Below, piece after piece: positions 1 through 8,153 of a DNA stretch of 17,971 nt (its first letter is position 1; each line of letters begins with the position of its first letter). The translations under genes were made by a program, and so were the position numbers. Origin of the DNA: Candidatus Sulfopaludibacter sp. SbA3 (GTDB lineage Bacteria; Acidobacteriota; Terriglobia; Bryobacterales; Bryobacteraceae); assembly GCA_945900935.1 (NCBI GenBank), contig CAMDKT010000038.1:1-17971 (forward strand), in the 5' to 3' direction. Under the pieces are notes generated by a model, which was not told the DNA's origin, ran no database searches, and saw nothing but the letters and a program-made list of their open reading frames with translations.

Positions 1-2044
1 CCAGCGTGTCGAGCACGGCGGCATCTTCGCCGAACACCTTCACCGCGACGTCGGCCTTGATGCCGCTGATGGTCTCATCGAGCCGCATAGCCATGGGCTG
101 GGTGAAGTTGTATCCGACGCCGGGAACGGCTTGCAGGGCGAGGCGCATCTTGGCGATCAGATCTTCCTTATTCGCCGCTTTCCATTGCTCCTGCGGGTGC
201 AGCAGGACGTAGACGTCGCCTTCGAAGATGCCCATCTGGTCAGTCGCAAGATCGGGGCGGCCGATTTTAGAGACGATGCCGCTGACTTCTGGGAGCGTTA
301 AAAGGGCCTTCTCCATTTCGATGCTGAGGGTGACCGAATCGGTGAGCGAGATGCCTGGAAGTTTCTTGGTCGTGATGAGAATGGAGCCTTCTTCCAGACG
401 CGGCATGAACTCGGTACCGAGGAAATGGATGGAGCCGAGAGCGACGGCGGCGATGATCACGCCGATGACGACAGTGAGTATTCGGAAGCGCAGCGCGATC
501 AGCAATAGACGGCGGTAGAAGGCGCGGACGTACTCAAACCAGCCGTGATCGTTGTGCGGTTTCACGCCGCGGCGCAGGGCGTAAGAAGCGAGCACCGGCA
601 TGCCGAAAAGCGCCAGCGCGAGGGAGCCGGCGAGCGCGCTGACGACGGTGACCGCCATGGGCCGGAACATGCGGCCCTCCAGGCCTTCGAGGAAAAAGAT
701 GGGCATGTAGACGGCGATGATAATGCTGACGGCGAAGACGATGGGACGGGCGACTTCATGGGCGGCGGAGCGGATGACGCTATTGACGTCTTCATCGTCC
801 GTGCGTGTACCCAGGCGGGCGACGGCGTTCTCCATCATGACCACTGCGCCATCGACGATCATGCCGAAATCCACGGCACCGAGCGACATGAGATTCGCGG
901 TGACGCCGAACCACTTCATGCCAATGAATCCGGCCAGTAGGGAAAGCGGAATCACGGAAGCGACGAGCAGCGCGGCGCGCACATTGCCGAGGAAAAGCAG
1001 CAGTACGGCCATGACAAGCAGCCCGGCTTCGGCGAGGTTGCGGCGCACGGTGGCAATGGTGCGATTGATGACTTCGCTTTGGTCATAAAAGGGAACGATG
1101 CGCGTTCCTTCGGGCATCTTTACGGTTTCCAGGCGGCGTTTGACGCGGTCAATGACATCGCGCGAGTTCTCGCCTTTGAGCATGATGGCCATGGCCGAAA
1201 CAGACTCGCCGCGGCCATCGCGGAGTGTAGCGCCCTGGCGCTGCGCGGCGCCGATGCGGAGGCTGGCCACATCGCGCACGAGGACGGGCGTGCCGGCGCG
1301 GGATGTGATGACGATGCTCTCCAGATCTTTGGGCTTTTTCACGCGGCCCGTGCCCACTACGGTGTGCTGTTCACCGGCGAATTCGATGAAGCCGCCGCCG
1401 AAATTTTCGTTGCTCGCGGCGACCGCCTTTTCGACATCGGAGAGCGAGAGGCCGTAGCGTTCCAACGCTTCCGGGCGCACTTCGATTTCATATTGGCGCG
1501 TTCGTCCGCCCCACGTTTCCATTTCCACGATGCCAGGCACGGTGCGCAGCAGCGGACGGATGACCCAATCTAGGAATGCCTTCTTTTCGTCGAGGGGAAC
1601 TTTGTCGCCTTCGATGGTGAATTGATAGACCTCGCCGAACGGCGTGGCGTTGGGGCCGAGTCCGGGCTCGAGGCCGGCGGGAATGCGGCCGCGTACTTCC
1701 TGGAGGCGTTCGTTGACGAGTTGGCGGGCGAAGTAGGGGCTGACCGTGTCATCAAAAACGACGGTGATCTTGGACAGTCCGAACTTCGAAATGGACCGCG
1801 CCTCGGTGACGCGGGGGACGCCCATGAGCGAGGTTTCGATGGGGAAGGAGACGAGCTGCTCGACTTCGGTGGGCGGCATGCCGGGGCAGGCGGTGACGAC
1901 GGTTACCTGGTTGTTGGTGAGGTCGGGGAAGGCGTCGATGGGAAGTTCGAGGAGGCTGAAAACTCCGGTGCCGATGAGGAGTCCGATCGCGGCGAGGACG
2001 AGGATGCGGTTGCGGAGAGCGGCGTCAATGAGGCGGTTGAGCAA
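1..2044 (-). CDS. czcA: Heavy-metal efflux RND pump, CzcA/CusA family (3' end outside window)
   Basis: Inner-membrane proton-driven pump that exports metal cations through a tripartite complex with the two genes upstream of it. About 681 N-terminal codons are present; the family is usually about 1,030-1,050 residues, so the C-terminal third lies beyond the left edge. The N-terminus reads LNRLIDAALRNRILVLAA, the usual TM1 region. Residues 392-406 read DFGMIVDGAVVMMEN, the proton-relay motif of TM4 with D392, D398 and E405. This form fits CzcA-like divalent-cation pumps better than the AIGAMVDAA form of copper/silver CusA; the metal itself is inferred. Further family blocks are GTEFMPRLEEGS and MRLDETISGIKADVAVK. 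The start is TTG: it is the only plausible start after an in-frame TAG, 6 nt past the adaptor stop, with GAGGA 10 nt upstream. It is translationally coupled to the adaptor gene. Confidence 0.93.
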   Translation of the reverse strand, partial: MLNRLIDAALRNRILVLAAIGLLIGTGVFSLLELPIDAFPDLTNNQVTVVTACPGMPPTEVEQLVSFPIETSLMGVPRVTEARSISKFGLSKITVVFDDTVSPYFARQLVNERLQEVRGRIPAGLEPGLGPNATPFGEVYQFTIEGDKVPLDEKKAFLDWVIRPLLRTVPGIVEMETWGGRTRQYEIEVRPEALERYGLSLSDVEKAVAASNENFGGGFIEFAGEQHTVVGTGRVKKPKDLESIVITSRAGTPVLVRDVASLRIGAAQRQGATLRDGRGESVSAMAIMLKGENSRDVIDRVKRRLETVKMPEGTRIVPFYDQSEVINRTIATVRRNLAEAGLLVMAVLLLFLGNVRAALLVASVIPLSLLAGFIGMKWFGVTANLMSLGAVDFGMIVDGAVVMMENAVARLGTRTDDEDVNSVIRSAAHEVARPIVFAVSIIIAVYMPIFFLEGLEGRMFRPMAVTVVSALAGSLALALFGMPVLASYALRRGVKPHNDHGWFEYVRAFYRRLLLIALRFRILTVVIGVIIAAVALGSIHFLGTEFMPRLEEGSILITTKKLPGISLTDSVTLSIEMEKALLTLPEVSGIVSKIGRPDLATDQMGIFEGDVYVLLHPQEQWKAANKEDLIAKMRLALQAVPGVGYNFTQPMAMRLDETISGIKADVAVKVFGEDAAVLDTL

Positions 2045-2050
2045 GGGCGT

Positions 2051-3262
2051 CTATTCCTCAGTGAGCGTCGATTTCAGCATTTCGGATTTGAGCAAAAAGG
2101 CGCCTCGGGTGACGACGCGATCCCCGGCTGCGAGGCCGGAGACGATGGCGATAGAGGCGCCGGCGCGCGCGCCTGTTTCCACCGGCCGGGCGTGGAATTT
2201 GTTGGTCCCGGTGGCGACAAAGACGATGCTGTGGCCGTTCATTTCCTGGATGGATTCCTGCGGGACATAGATCGCCTCGCCGGTGCCGCCGGCGGCGAGT
2301 TCGGCCGTCGCGTACATCTCGGGCTTCAGTTCGCCGTGCAGATTAGCGAGGACGATGCGGGCCTGGACGGTGCGAGTGGCGGGGTCGAGTTGGTCGCCGG
2401 TGCGAGTGAGGCGTCCGGGGAAGGAGCGGTCATTAAAAGCACGGATGAAGACCTTCGCGTTCATGCCGGCGGTGATGCGGCCCATGAACTCCTCGGGGAT
2501 GGCGGCGATCATCCAGATGGAGGAAAGGTCGCTGATGACGAAGAGGTCGTCGCCCGGTTTGGCGACGGAACCGGAAGTGATGGAGCGGGCGATGATGACG
2601 CCGGCGGCGGGGGCTTTAATGGGGGCGGTGTCGTCGTCGTGATCGAACTCGCCTTGCTTGTGATCGGGATGGTCTTCGGCGGAGACTTCGAGGAATTCTT
2701 CGAGATGCTGGCGCGCGCGCTGGATTTCCAGGCGGGCCGTGTCGATGCCGGCGAGGGCGATTTTGAGATCGTTCTCGGCGTGGTCGAACTGTTCCTGGGA
2801 CGCGGCTTTCAGGTTGAGCAAACGGCGGACGCGGTCGCGGTTTTTTTCACTGAAGGAGCGCTGGGTTTCGAGGCGTGCGAGTTCCACTTTCGCTTTTCGG
2901 TAGACGCTGCGGGACTCGTGAATGTCGTGGCTGTGGATGCGCGCGAGAACCTGCCCCTTTTGAACGCGGTCACCGATATTGACGAAGACTTTCACGACGC
3001 GGCCGTCGACGAGGGCCCCGGCTTTATGCGTTTTTTCTTCGTCGGCGACGAGGCGGCCGTTGGCGCGAATAAGGAGCGGGACGTTGCGGCGTTCGACTTC
3101 GGCAATCCGCAGGCCGGCGGTTTTTTGCAGTTCGGGGCTGAGGCGGACTTCGCCGGGTTCGGGTTTGGCTTCGGCGGATTTGGGGGGCTCGGACTTGGGG
3201 GCGTCCGGCTTGACGGCGCAGGCGGTGAGGAGGGCGAGGACGAACAGCGTGAATCGCTTCAA
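2051..3262 (-). CDS. czcB: RND efflux periplasmic adaptor (membrane fusion lipoprotein, CzcB/CusB-like)
   Basis: Periplasmic adaptor joining the RND pump to the outer-membrane channel; 403 residues, normal for the family. The N-terminus has a hydrophobic stretch ending in the lipobox LLTAC, so C15 is the probable lipidated cysteine. Two half-lipoyl segments (about 83-112 and 213-245) flank a coiled-coil hairpin at about 115-190. The beta-barrel and membrane-proximal domains follow, with GDQLDPATRTVQARI and a C-terminal GDRVVTRGAFLLKSE block. An acidic His-rich stretch (residues 196-211, EDHPDHKQGEFDHDDD) between hairpin and second lipoyl half may bind metal; that is inference. The start codon is TTG, overlapping the upstream stop as TTGA, with GGAG 7 nt before it; no in-frame ATG offers a better start. 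Confidence 0.93.
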   Translation of the reverse strand: MKRFTLFVLALLTACAVKPDAPKSEPPKSAEAKPEPGEVRLSPELQKTAGLRIAEVERRNVPLLIRANGRLVADEEKTHKAGALVDGRVVKVFVNIGDRVQKGQVLARIHSHDIHESRSVYRKAKVELARLETQRSFSEKNRDRVRRLLNLKAASQEQFDHAENDLKIALAGIDTARLEIQRARQHLEEFLEVSAEDHPDHKQGEFDHDDDTAPIKAPAAGVIIARSITSGSVAKPGDDLFVISDLSSIWMIAAIPEEFMGRITAGMNAKVFIRAFNDRSFPGRLTRTGDQLDPATRTVQARIVLANLHGELKPEMYATAELAAGGTGEAIYVPQESIQEMNGHSIVFVATGTNKFHARPVETGARAGASIAIVSGLAAGDRVVTRGAFLLKSEMLKSTLTEE

Positions 3263-4530
3263 GGCATTACTCCCATGGCCGTTTCGACGGCGGCTTCACT
3301 CAAGCGAAATTCGGTTTGGGCCTGGACGCGAAGTAGTTCGGTTTCCAGGCGGACGCGCTCGGCGTCGAGCAGACGAAGGAGGTCGGCACCGCCTTCGCGA
3401 TAGGCGGACTGGGCGATGCGGGCGGTGTCGCGGGCGTGCGTAACGAGTTCGTTCAACATACCGGTAATCTGATTTTGGCGCAGGCGGTAGGCCGCGTAGG
3501 CAGAGCGGATTTCGGCGCGGACCATGGCTTCGGCGGCGGCGGCGTTAGAGCGGGCGACGCGGGTTTCGGCGGCGGCAGCGGCGATGTTGCCCTGGTTCCT
3601 GTTGCGCCAGGGCATGTCCATGTTGAAATAGGCGAGGAGACCGTCGTAGCCGTTGGTGCGCTTGTAGCCGCCGGCGACGTCGAAGTCAGGACGGGCGAGG
3701 GCGGTTTGGAGTTGTTCGTTGGCCATGGCGGCGGCCATGCCTTGGCGGGCGAGCCGGACTTCGGCGCGGCGGTTGAGGGCGTCATCGGGGTTCTCGGGCG
3801 GGATCGTGGAGTGGCCGTCGATTGTTCCTGCCAGCAGAGGGCTGGCTTCAAATTGGGTCCGGCCCATTTCGCGTTGGAGATTTATGGAGGCGCGTTCAGC
3901 GGTGAGGGCCGCGTTGGAGGCGGCCAGGCGCAGTCGAGCCATTTCCAGGCGAATGCGGATCAAGTCCGCTTCGGCCATGTTGCCTTCGCGGACGCGCACT
4001 TCGTGGTAAGCGACCGTCTGGGCGAAGTTTTTGAGCGTTTCTTCGTAAATAGCGGCGGCGCTGGCGGTGCCGAGCGCGTTCCAGAAGGCGTCACGAACCC
4101 TGACGGCGATATGCTGGGCGAGGATGTCTTTCGCGATGCCGGCGAGCTCTTTATTGGCAGTGGCCAGATCCGTGCGGCGTTCGCGTTTACGGGCGGTTTC
4201 CAGGGTCTGGGTGAGGAAGACGAAGTGGTCGTTGTCGTTGAAGGGACGGTAGGGGGACTGCCAGCCGCCACGGAGGTTTTCCATTTGAACCGTCAAGCGC
4301 GGATTGGGTTTGAGAGAGGCTTGTTCGAGGAGTCCCTGGGCGGTGGAGACGCGGCCGTCAGCGGCGGCGAGCAGAGGGTGTTTGTCGAGCGCCTCGCGGA
4401 TTGCGCCGACAAGGGACAACTGCTGTGCGAGAAGGCCTACAGAGAGGAATAGAGCTAGTACAGGAAGGGGCCAACAGGCGTACACAGTGACTAGTCTAGC
4501 AGTACATGTTTCGGCGGAGATGTTCCACAT
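3259..4530 (-). CDS. czcC: TolC-family outer membrane efflux protein (CzcC-like)
   Basis: Outer-membrane channel of the tripartite metal efflux system; 423 residues, first gene of the operon. After a signal-like hydrophobic segment (PLPVLALFLSVGLLA) the chain is mostly amphipathic helix, with the repeated TolC pattern: SLVGAIREALDKHPLLAAAD near the start of the mature protein, and AYREGGADLLRLLDAERVRL near the C-terminus, the typical second-repeat block. The gene ends overlapping the adaptor start by 4 bp. Two starts are possible: ATG at 4530, which puts 15 polar residues before the hydrophobic core, or GTG at 4485, which gives a more ordinary signal peptide. Neither has a convincing ribosome binding site. 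Divergent from the DUF1549 gene across about 75 bp. Confidence 0.9.
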   Translation of the reverse strand: MWNISAETCTARLVTVYACWPLPVLALFLSVGLLAQQLSLVGAIREALDKHPLLAAADGRVSTAQGLLEQASLKPNPRLTVQMENLRGGWQSPYRPFNDNDHFVFLTQTLETARKRERRTDLATANKELAGIAKDILAQHIAVRVRDAFWNALGTASAAAIYEETLKNFAQTVAYHEVRVREGNMAEADLIRIRLEMARLRLAASNAALTAERASINLQREMGRTQFEASPLLAGTIDGHSTIPPENPDDALNRRAEVRLARQGMAAAMANEQLQTALARPDFDVAGGYKRTNGYDGLLAYFNMDMPWRNRNQGNIAAAAAETRVARSNAAAAEAMVRAEIRSAYAAYRLRQNQITGMLNELVTHARDTARIAQSAYREGGADLLRLLDAERVRLETELLRVQAQTEFRLSEAAVETAMGVMP

Positions 4531-4565
4531 AATTTACTTAGAGACGAAACTCATGGTTCGGGAAG

Positions 4566-4577
4566 GGGTTCGAACCC
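4566..4577. promoter_or_regulatory. 12-bp perfect palindrome in the divergent intergenic region
   Basis: GGGTTCGAACCC is a perfect palindrome lying between the divergent starts of the efflux operon (4530, minus) and the DUF1549 gene (4605, plus), 11 bp before the plus-strand ribosome binding site. Its position suits an operator acting on either promoter, but no matching regulator gene is adjacent. It resembles a tRNA T-loop, but no T-stem or rest of a tRNA is present. Function is inferred only. Confidence 0.3.
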
Positions 4578-4604
4578 ATAGAATCAGTGAGGAGACCAAG
4601 CAAT

Positions 4605-6512
4605 ATGAATCGCAGTGCCGTTGTAGCGCTGGCTTCCGGATTGACGCTGTTACTGGGACAGGACGAGCCAGCAATTAACGCCGATCATGCCGAGTGCGCT
4701 TTTTTCGGAAAGCAGCGGGTGAAAAAGTTTGTTCCGCAGGAGACGGACGCGGTGGTGGCGCTGTTGGGCGGCGTTCGATCCACGCAGGCATTCGTTCCCG
4801 CCGGGAGCCGAACGTTTTCGAGTTTGAAGGGATCGAACTCCGGGAATGTCGTGGACAAGCATATCTTCGGAGTCTTGCAGACGAAGGGGATTGCGGCGGC
4901 GGCGCGGACAAATGACTACGAGTTTGCGCGGCGTGTTTCTTTGGACTTGACTGGTCGTGTTCCCAGACCGGAGCGCGTGACGGAGTTTGTCTCGGATTCG
5001 GATCCGGACAAACGGACGAAGTATGTCGATGAGTTGTTGAACTCGACTGAGTGGGTTGACAAATGGACCATGTTTTTTGGCGACCTGTACAGGAATACGG
5101 ATCAGATCCGGGCGACCAATACGATACGGCGAGCCGAAGGCCGCGAAGCGTTTTATCGCTGGATTTATGACTCGTTGAAAGAAGGAAAGCCATATAACCG
5201 CATGGCATTTGAAATGATTGTCGCCGAGGGACAGAACTCCTGGACGCAGGGCGAATTGAACTGGCAGATCGGCAATCGCACCACCGGCGGGCCGGCGCAG
5301 GACAACTTCGATCAGATGGCGGCGGCGACGATGGAGACGTTTCTCGGCAACAGCCACTTCAACTGCATCGTTTGCCACAATGGGCGCGGACATGTGGACA
5401 CTTTGAGCCTGTGGGGCAAAGGCGCGAGCCGGATGCAGGGGTACGGGTTTGCGGCGTTCTTCTCGCAAGTTACTTTGGTGCAGCAGCCGCGCGACCAGAG
5501 GCCGGATCCGAATATTTATTACTGGACCGTGGGGCTGAACCGGAATGGAACGTACGCATTGAATACGACGACCGGAAACCGGCCGCCGAGGCAAGCGGTG
5601 GGGAATACGCGGATCGTCGCCCCGGTGTATCCGTTTGGAGATTCATTGACGGCGAATTCCGGAGAGTCACCGCGGACGGCGGCGGCCCGGTTGGTGACGA
5701 CGGATTTCAACTTTGCTCGCGCCACCGTCAATTACATCTGGAAGGAACTGATGGTCCGCGGGTTGGTGGAGCCGGTGAACCAGATGGATCCGGACCGTTT
5801 GGATCCTGATAATCCGCCCCCGGCGCCGTGGACGCTGCAGCCGTCGAACGCGCCTCTATTGCGGGACTTGGCGCAGGATTTTATCGACGGCGGCTATAAC
5901 TTAAAATCGCTGATGCGGCGGATTGCGACATCGGATGCGTATCAGCTCAGCGCGCGTTATGACGGGCAATGGAATCCGGCTTGGGAGAATTTGCATGCGC
6001 GTCGATTGGTGAAACGGCTGTGGGCGGAAGAAGTTTACGACGCGATCGCGCAGACATCGAATGTGGCGGCTCCGATCACGATGGGGGTTTCGACGCGGGT
6101 GCCGAACGGTGCCTTGGCGATGACCCGCGTGGTTCCGGCGGCTATGCAGACGACGAGCCCGGCTTCCCGCGGCGGTGCGGCGGCGTTCTTGAATCCGTTT
6201 TATCCTGGCGACCGGGAAGCCACGGAGCGGCGGCGCGACGGGTCCGATCAGCAAGCGCTAACGCTGATGAACAATAACTTTGTAATGACGCGAACGCGGG
6301 CCGCAACCGCCGGCGGGCTGTTGTCAAGACACATTAACAAGACGGATCGGGACTTGATCGACAACCTGTATTTGACGGTCCTTTCGCGGCTGCCCGATGA
6401 ATCGGAACGGATAACAGCGGGCGCGGCGCTCACTTCCGGCAACCGGTCACAGGCGGCGGAAAATCTGTTGTGGTCGCTTTACAACAAAGTCGACTTCTTC
6501 TTTAACTACTGA
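4605..6512 (+). CDS. DUF1549/DUF1553 domain protein, secreted, with a c-type-heme-like CxxCH motif
   Basis: A 635-residue member of the paired DUF1549 + DUF1553 family (PSCyt2/PSD1 in Planctomycetes nomenclature), abundant in Planctomycetes, Verrucomicrobia and Solibacter relatives. Biochemical function is not established. The N-terminus has a short hydrophobic stretch, SAVVALASGLTLLLG, which looks like a signal peptide. DUF1549 covers roughly residues 85-290 (EFARRVSLDLTGRVPRPERV, then FFGDLYRNTD) and contains C254-I-V-C257-H258, a possible heme c site. DUF1553 covers roughly 370-600 (NYIWKELMVRGLVEPVNQMD, LMRRIATSDAYQLSARY, DGSDQQALTLMNN). ATG at 4605 was chosen over the in-frame GTG at 4587 because GAGGAG lies 10 nt upstream. 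It is followed after 6 nt by the DUF1501 gene, its usual partner. Confidence 0.88.
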   Translation: MNRSAVVALASGLTLLLGQDEPAINADHAECAFFGKQRVKKFVPQETDAVVALLGGVRSTQAFVPAGSRTFSSLKGSNSGNVVDKHIFGVLQTKGIAAAARTNDYEFARRVSLDLTGRVPRPERVTEFVSDSDPDKRTKYVDELLNSTEWVDKWTMFFGDLYRNTDQIRATNTIRRAEGREAFYRWIYDSLKEGKPYNRMAFEMIVAEGQNSWTQGELNWQIGNRTTGGPAQDNFDQMAAATMETFLGNSHFNCIVCHNGRGHVDTLSLWGKGASRMQGYGFAAFFSQVTLVQQPRDQRPDPNIYYWTVGLNRNGTYALNTTTGNRPPRQAVGNTRIVAPVYPFGDSLTANSGESPRTAAARLVTTDFNFARATVNYIWKELMVRGLVEPVNQMDPDRLDPDNPPPAPWTLQPSNAPLLRDLAQDFIDGGYNLKSLMRRIATSDAYQLSARYDGQWNPAWENLHARRLVKRLWAEEVYDAIAQTSNVAAPITMGVSTRVPNGALAMTRVVPAAMQTTSPASRGGAAAFLNPFYPGDREATERRRDGSDQQALTLMNNNFVMTRTRAATAGGLLSRHINKTDRDLIDNLYLTVLSRLPDESERITAGAALTSGNRSQAAENLLWSLYNKVDFFFNY

Positions 6513-6518
6513 GGCATT

Positions 6519-7904
6519 ATGTTCAACGAATCCACATTCCGCCGCTTCGTGAAGAAGAATCCGCACCATCACTTGCCTTTCTACGCACGGCCCCACACCA
6601 GCCGCCGCGACTTCTTTCGCATGGCCGGTGCCGGGCTGGCCGCCATCCCGCTCCAAGCGCAAGTCGTCCGGGGCCAAAGCGTTCAAACGAAGAACACGGC
6701 GAAGAACGTGATCTTCATTTTGCTCAGCGGCGCGCCCAGTCATGTGGACACCTTCGATTTGAAGATGACGAGCGGTATCACGCCGAGTACTTTCAATCCC
6801 TCCGATTTGAATGGCGTGGCCTGGAACACCGGCGTGTTTCCCAAACTGGCCGGCCAGTTTGACGACATCGCCCTTGTGCGCTCCGCGCGGGCTTGGGCGG
6901 CGCAGCACACGCTGTCGCAGACGTGGGTGCAAATTGGCCGCAGCCCGGCCTCCGTGCTCGGCGATGTGGCGCCGAACATGGGCGCGATCGTCTCGATTGA
7001 GAAGAAGAGCGAGCGCACGGCGTCGCAGATATTCCCGACATTCCTGGCGTTGAATTCCGATGGCGCGATTGGCGCCGGTTACTTGCCTGCCACTCATGAG
7101 CCATTCAAAATGGTCCCGAGCGCGGCGGGCCTTCCCAACACGACGAACCCCGATGGCGCGACGCGCCTGGAAACGAAATATTCGCTGCTCCAAGGGCTCG
7201 ATAATCCGCTCCGCGTCAACTCCCCCTACGGCGACGCCATGACCGATTTCAGCGCCTTTTATCAAGCCGCCCGCGGGCTGATGTACAACCCCGCTGTCGA
7301 CAAAGCCTTCAAGTATTCCACTGCCGACGCCGCGCGCTACGGCACCACCGCGTTTGGCAATGCGCTGCTGACCGCCAAGCAGGTGCTGGAAACCAACATG
7401 GGCACGCGTTATATTCAGGTTTCGCTGGGCGGGTGGGATATGCACAACAATATCTACACCGCGCAGGCCGGGCAGAGCTCCATTTTTACGCTGGGCAAAG
7501 TGGTGGACGACGCGTTAAGCACGCTGCTTGCGGATCTGAAATCGAACGGCCAGTTGAAGGAAACGCTGATTGTGATGATGGGCGAATTCGGTCGCACGGT
7601 GGGCCAGCTTTCGGCAACCGCCGGGCGCGACCACTACTTGCAACAGTTCGTCTTCTTCGCCGGCGGCGGCGTGAAAGGCGGCCGCGCGATTGGCAAGACC
7701 GATCCGACGGGCGCCCGCACCGAGGAGTTCGGCTGGTCCGGCGAGCGGGATGTCCGCGTGGAAGATGTGGAGGCCACGATCTACTCCGCGCTCGGCATCA
7801 ATTGGACCAATATCCGCTACGACGACCCTTTCGGCCGGGGCTTTGAATACGTTCCTTACGCGAACGAGGGACTTTACAAACCGATCCACGAACTTTGGGG
7901 CTGA
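6519..7904 (+). CDS. DUF1501 domain protein, Tat-exported
   Basis: A 461-residue DUF1501 protein; the family has a sulfatase/alkaline-phosphatase-like fold and is almost always encoded next to DUF1549/DUF1553 proteins, as here. The N-terminus carries a long twin-arginine signal: SRRDFFRMAGAGLAAIP with R29-R30, so it is exported folded, probably with a cofactor or metal. Family motifs are ILLSGAPSHVDTFDLK after the signal, HTLSQTWVQIGR, a GGWDMHNN block, MGEFGRT and AGRDHY; the conserved Asp and His in these are the likely metal ligands by analogy with the fold. It begins 6 nt after the preceding stop, and the overlapping TGAGG serves as ribosome binding site, so the two are one operon. The substrate is unknown. 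Confidence 0.9.
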   Translation: MFNESTFRRFVKKNPHHHLPFYARPHTSRRDFFRMAGAGLAAIPLQAQVVRGQSVQTKNTAKNVIFILLSGAPSHVDTFDLKMTSGITPSTFNPSDLNGVAWNTGVFPKLAGQFDDIALVRSARAWAAQHTLSQTWVQIGRSPASVLGDVAPNMGAIVSIEKKSERTASQIFPTFLALNSDGAIGAGYLPATHEPFKMVPSAAGLPNTTNPDGATRLETKYSLLQGLDNPLRVNSPYGDAMTDFSAFYQAARGLMYNPAVDKAFKYSTADAARYGTTAFGNALLTAKQVLETNMGTRYIQVSLGGWDMHNNIYTAQAGQSSIFTLGKVVDDALSTLLADLKSNGQLKETLIVMMGEFGRTVGQLSATAGRDHYLQQFVFFAGGGVKGGRAIGKTDPTGARTEEFGWSGERDVRVEDVEATIYSALGINWTNIRYDDPFGRGFEYVPYANEGLYKPIHELWG

Positions 7905-7937
7905 CGGAGCTGTTGCTATGCTGGTATTCGAAGCTAT

Positions 7938-8153
7938 ATGACGAAGGTTCAACTGCGCTACGAGCTGCTCCGCCCGCTGGACGAGACTCTTCTAAAGCGC
8001 ATCTCCGACGCGCACGGGATCTACGGATTCCAACGGATCCAAGTCGAGACATCCCTGGACAAGATCACTGTCGAGTACGACGCCTCACGCCTTACGCGGA
8101 ACGGCGTGGAGGCCAAGCTGCACGGGGCTGGGATTCCGGTAAAGCCTCTTTAA
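7938..8153 (+). CDS. Small 71-residue protein, possible ferredoxin-like (HMA-like) fold
   Basis: Not recognised by name. The predicted order is strand (KVQLRYELL), helix (LDETLLKRISDAHGIYG), strand (RIQVETS), strand (KITVEYDA), helix (LTRNGVEAKLHGAG), strand (IPVKPL). That is the beta-alpha-beta-beta-alpha-beta order of heavy-metal-associated domains, but there is no CxxC or any cysteine, so it would not bind copper as classical HMA domains do. It follows the DUF1501 gene by 33 bp in the same direction, with a weak possible promoter TTGGGG/TATGCT (7895-7922) inside the end of that gene. Its TAA stop overlaps the stop of the opposing pseudogene by 3 bp. Codon use and position support a real gene; the fold is inferred by eye. 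Confidence 0.65.
   Translation: MTKVQLRYELLRPLDETLLKRISDAHGIYGFQRIQVETSLDKITVEYDASRLTRNGVEAKLHGAGIPVKPL

Noticed and set aside
1622..3403. A 593-codon open frame on the plus strand opposite the efflux operon
   Set aside because: It is antisense to two genes with clear family motifs. Its Gly/Ala/Asp/Glu-rich product has no recognisable domain and results from the codon bias of the minus-strand genes.
3436..4452. A 338-codon plus-strand frame opposite the outer-membrane channel gene
   Set aside because: The Gly/Val/Phe-rich product has no motif, and the minus-strand TolC pattern is convincing.
4561..4585. A tRNA 3' end suggested by GGTTCGAACCC
   Set aside because: The T-stem does not pair over 5 bp, there is no acceptor stem or CCA, and nothing upstream folds as the other arms.
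6447..7445. A 332-codon minus-strand frame opposite the DUF1501 gene, and a 314-codon one at 4650-5594
   Set aside because: Both lie opposite well-supported genes and show no family similarity that I can see.
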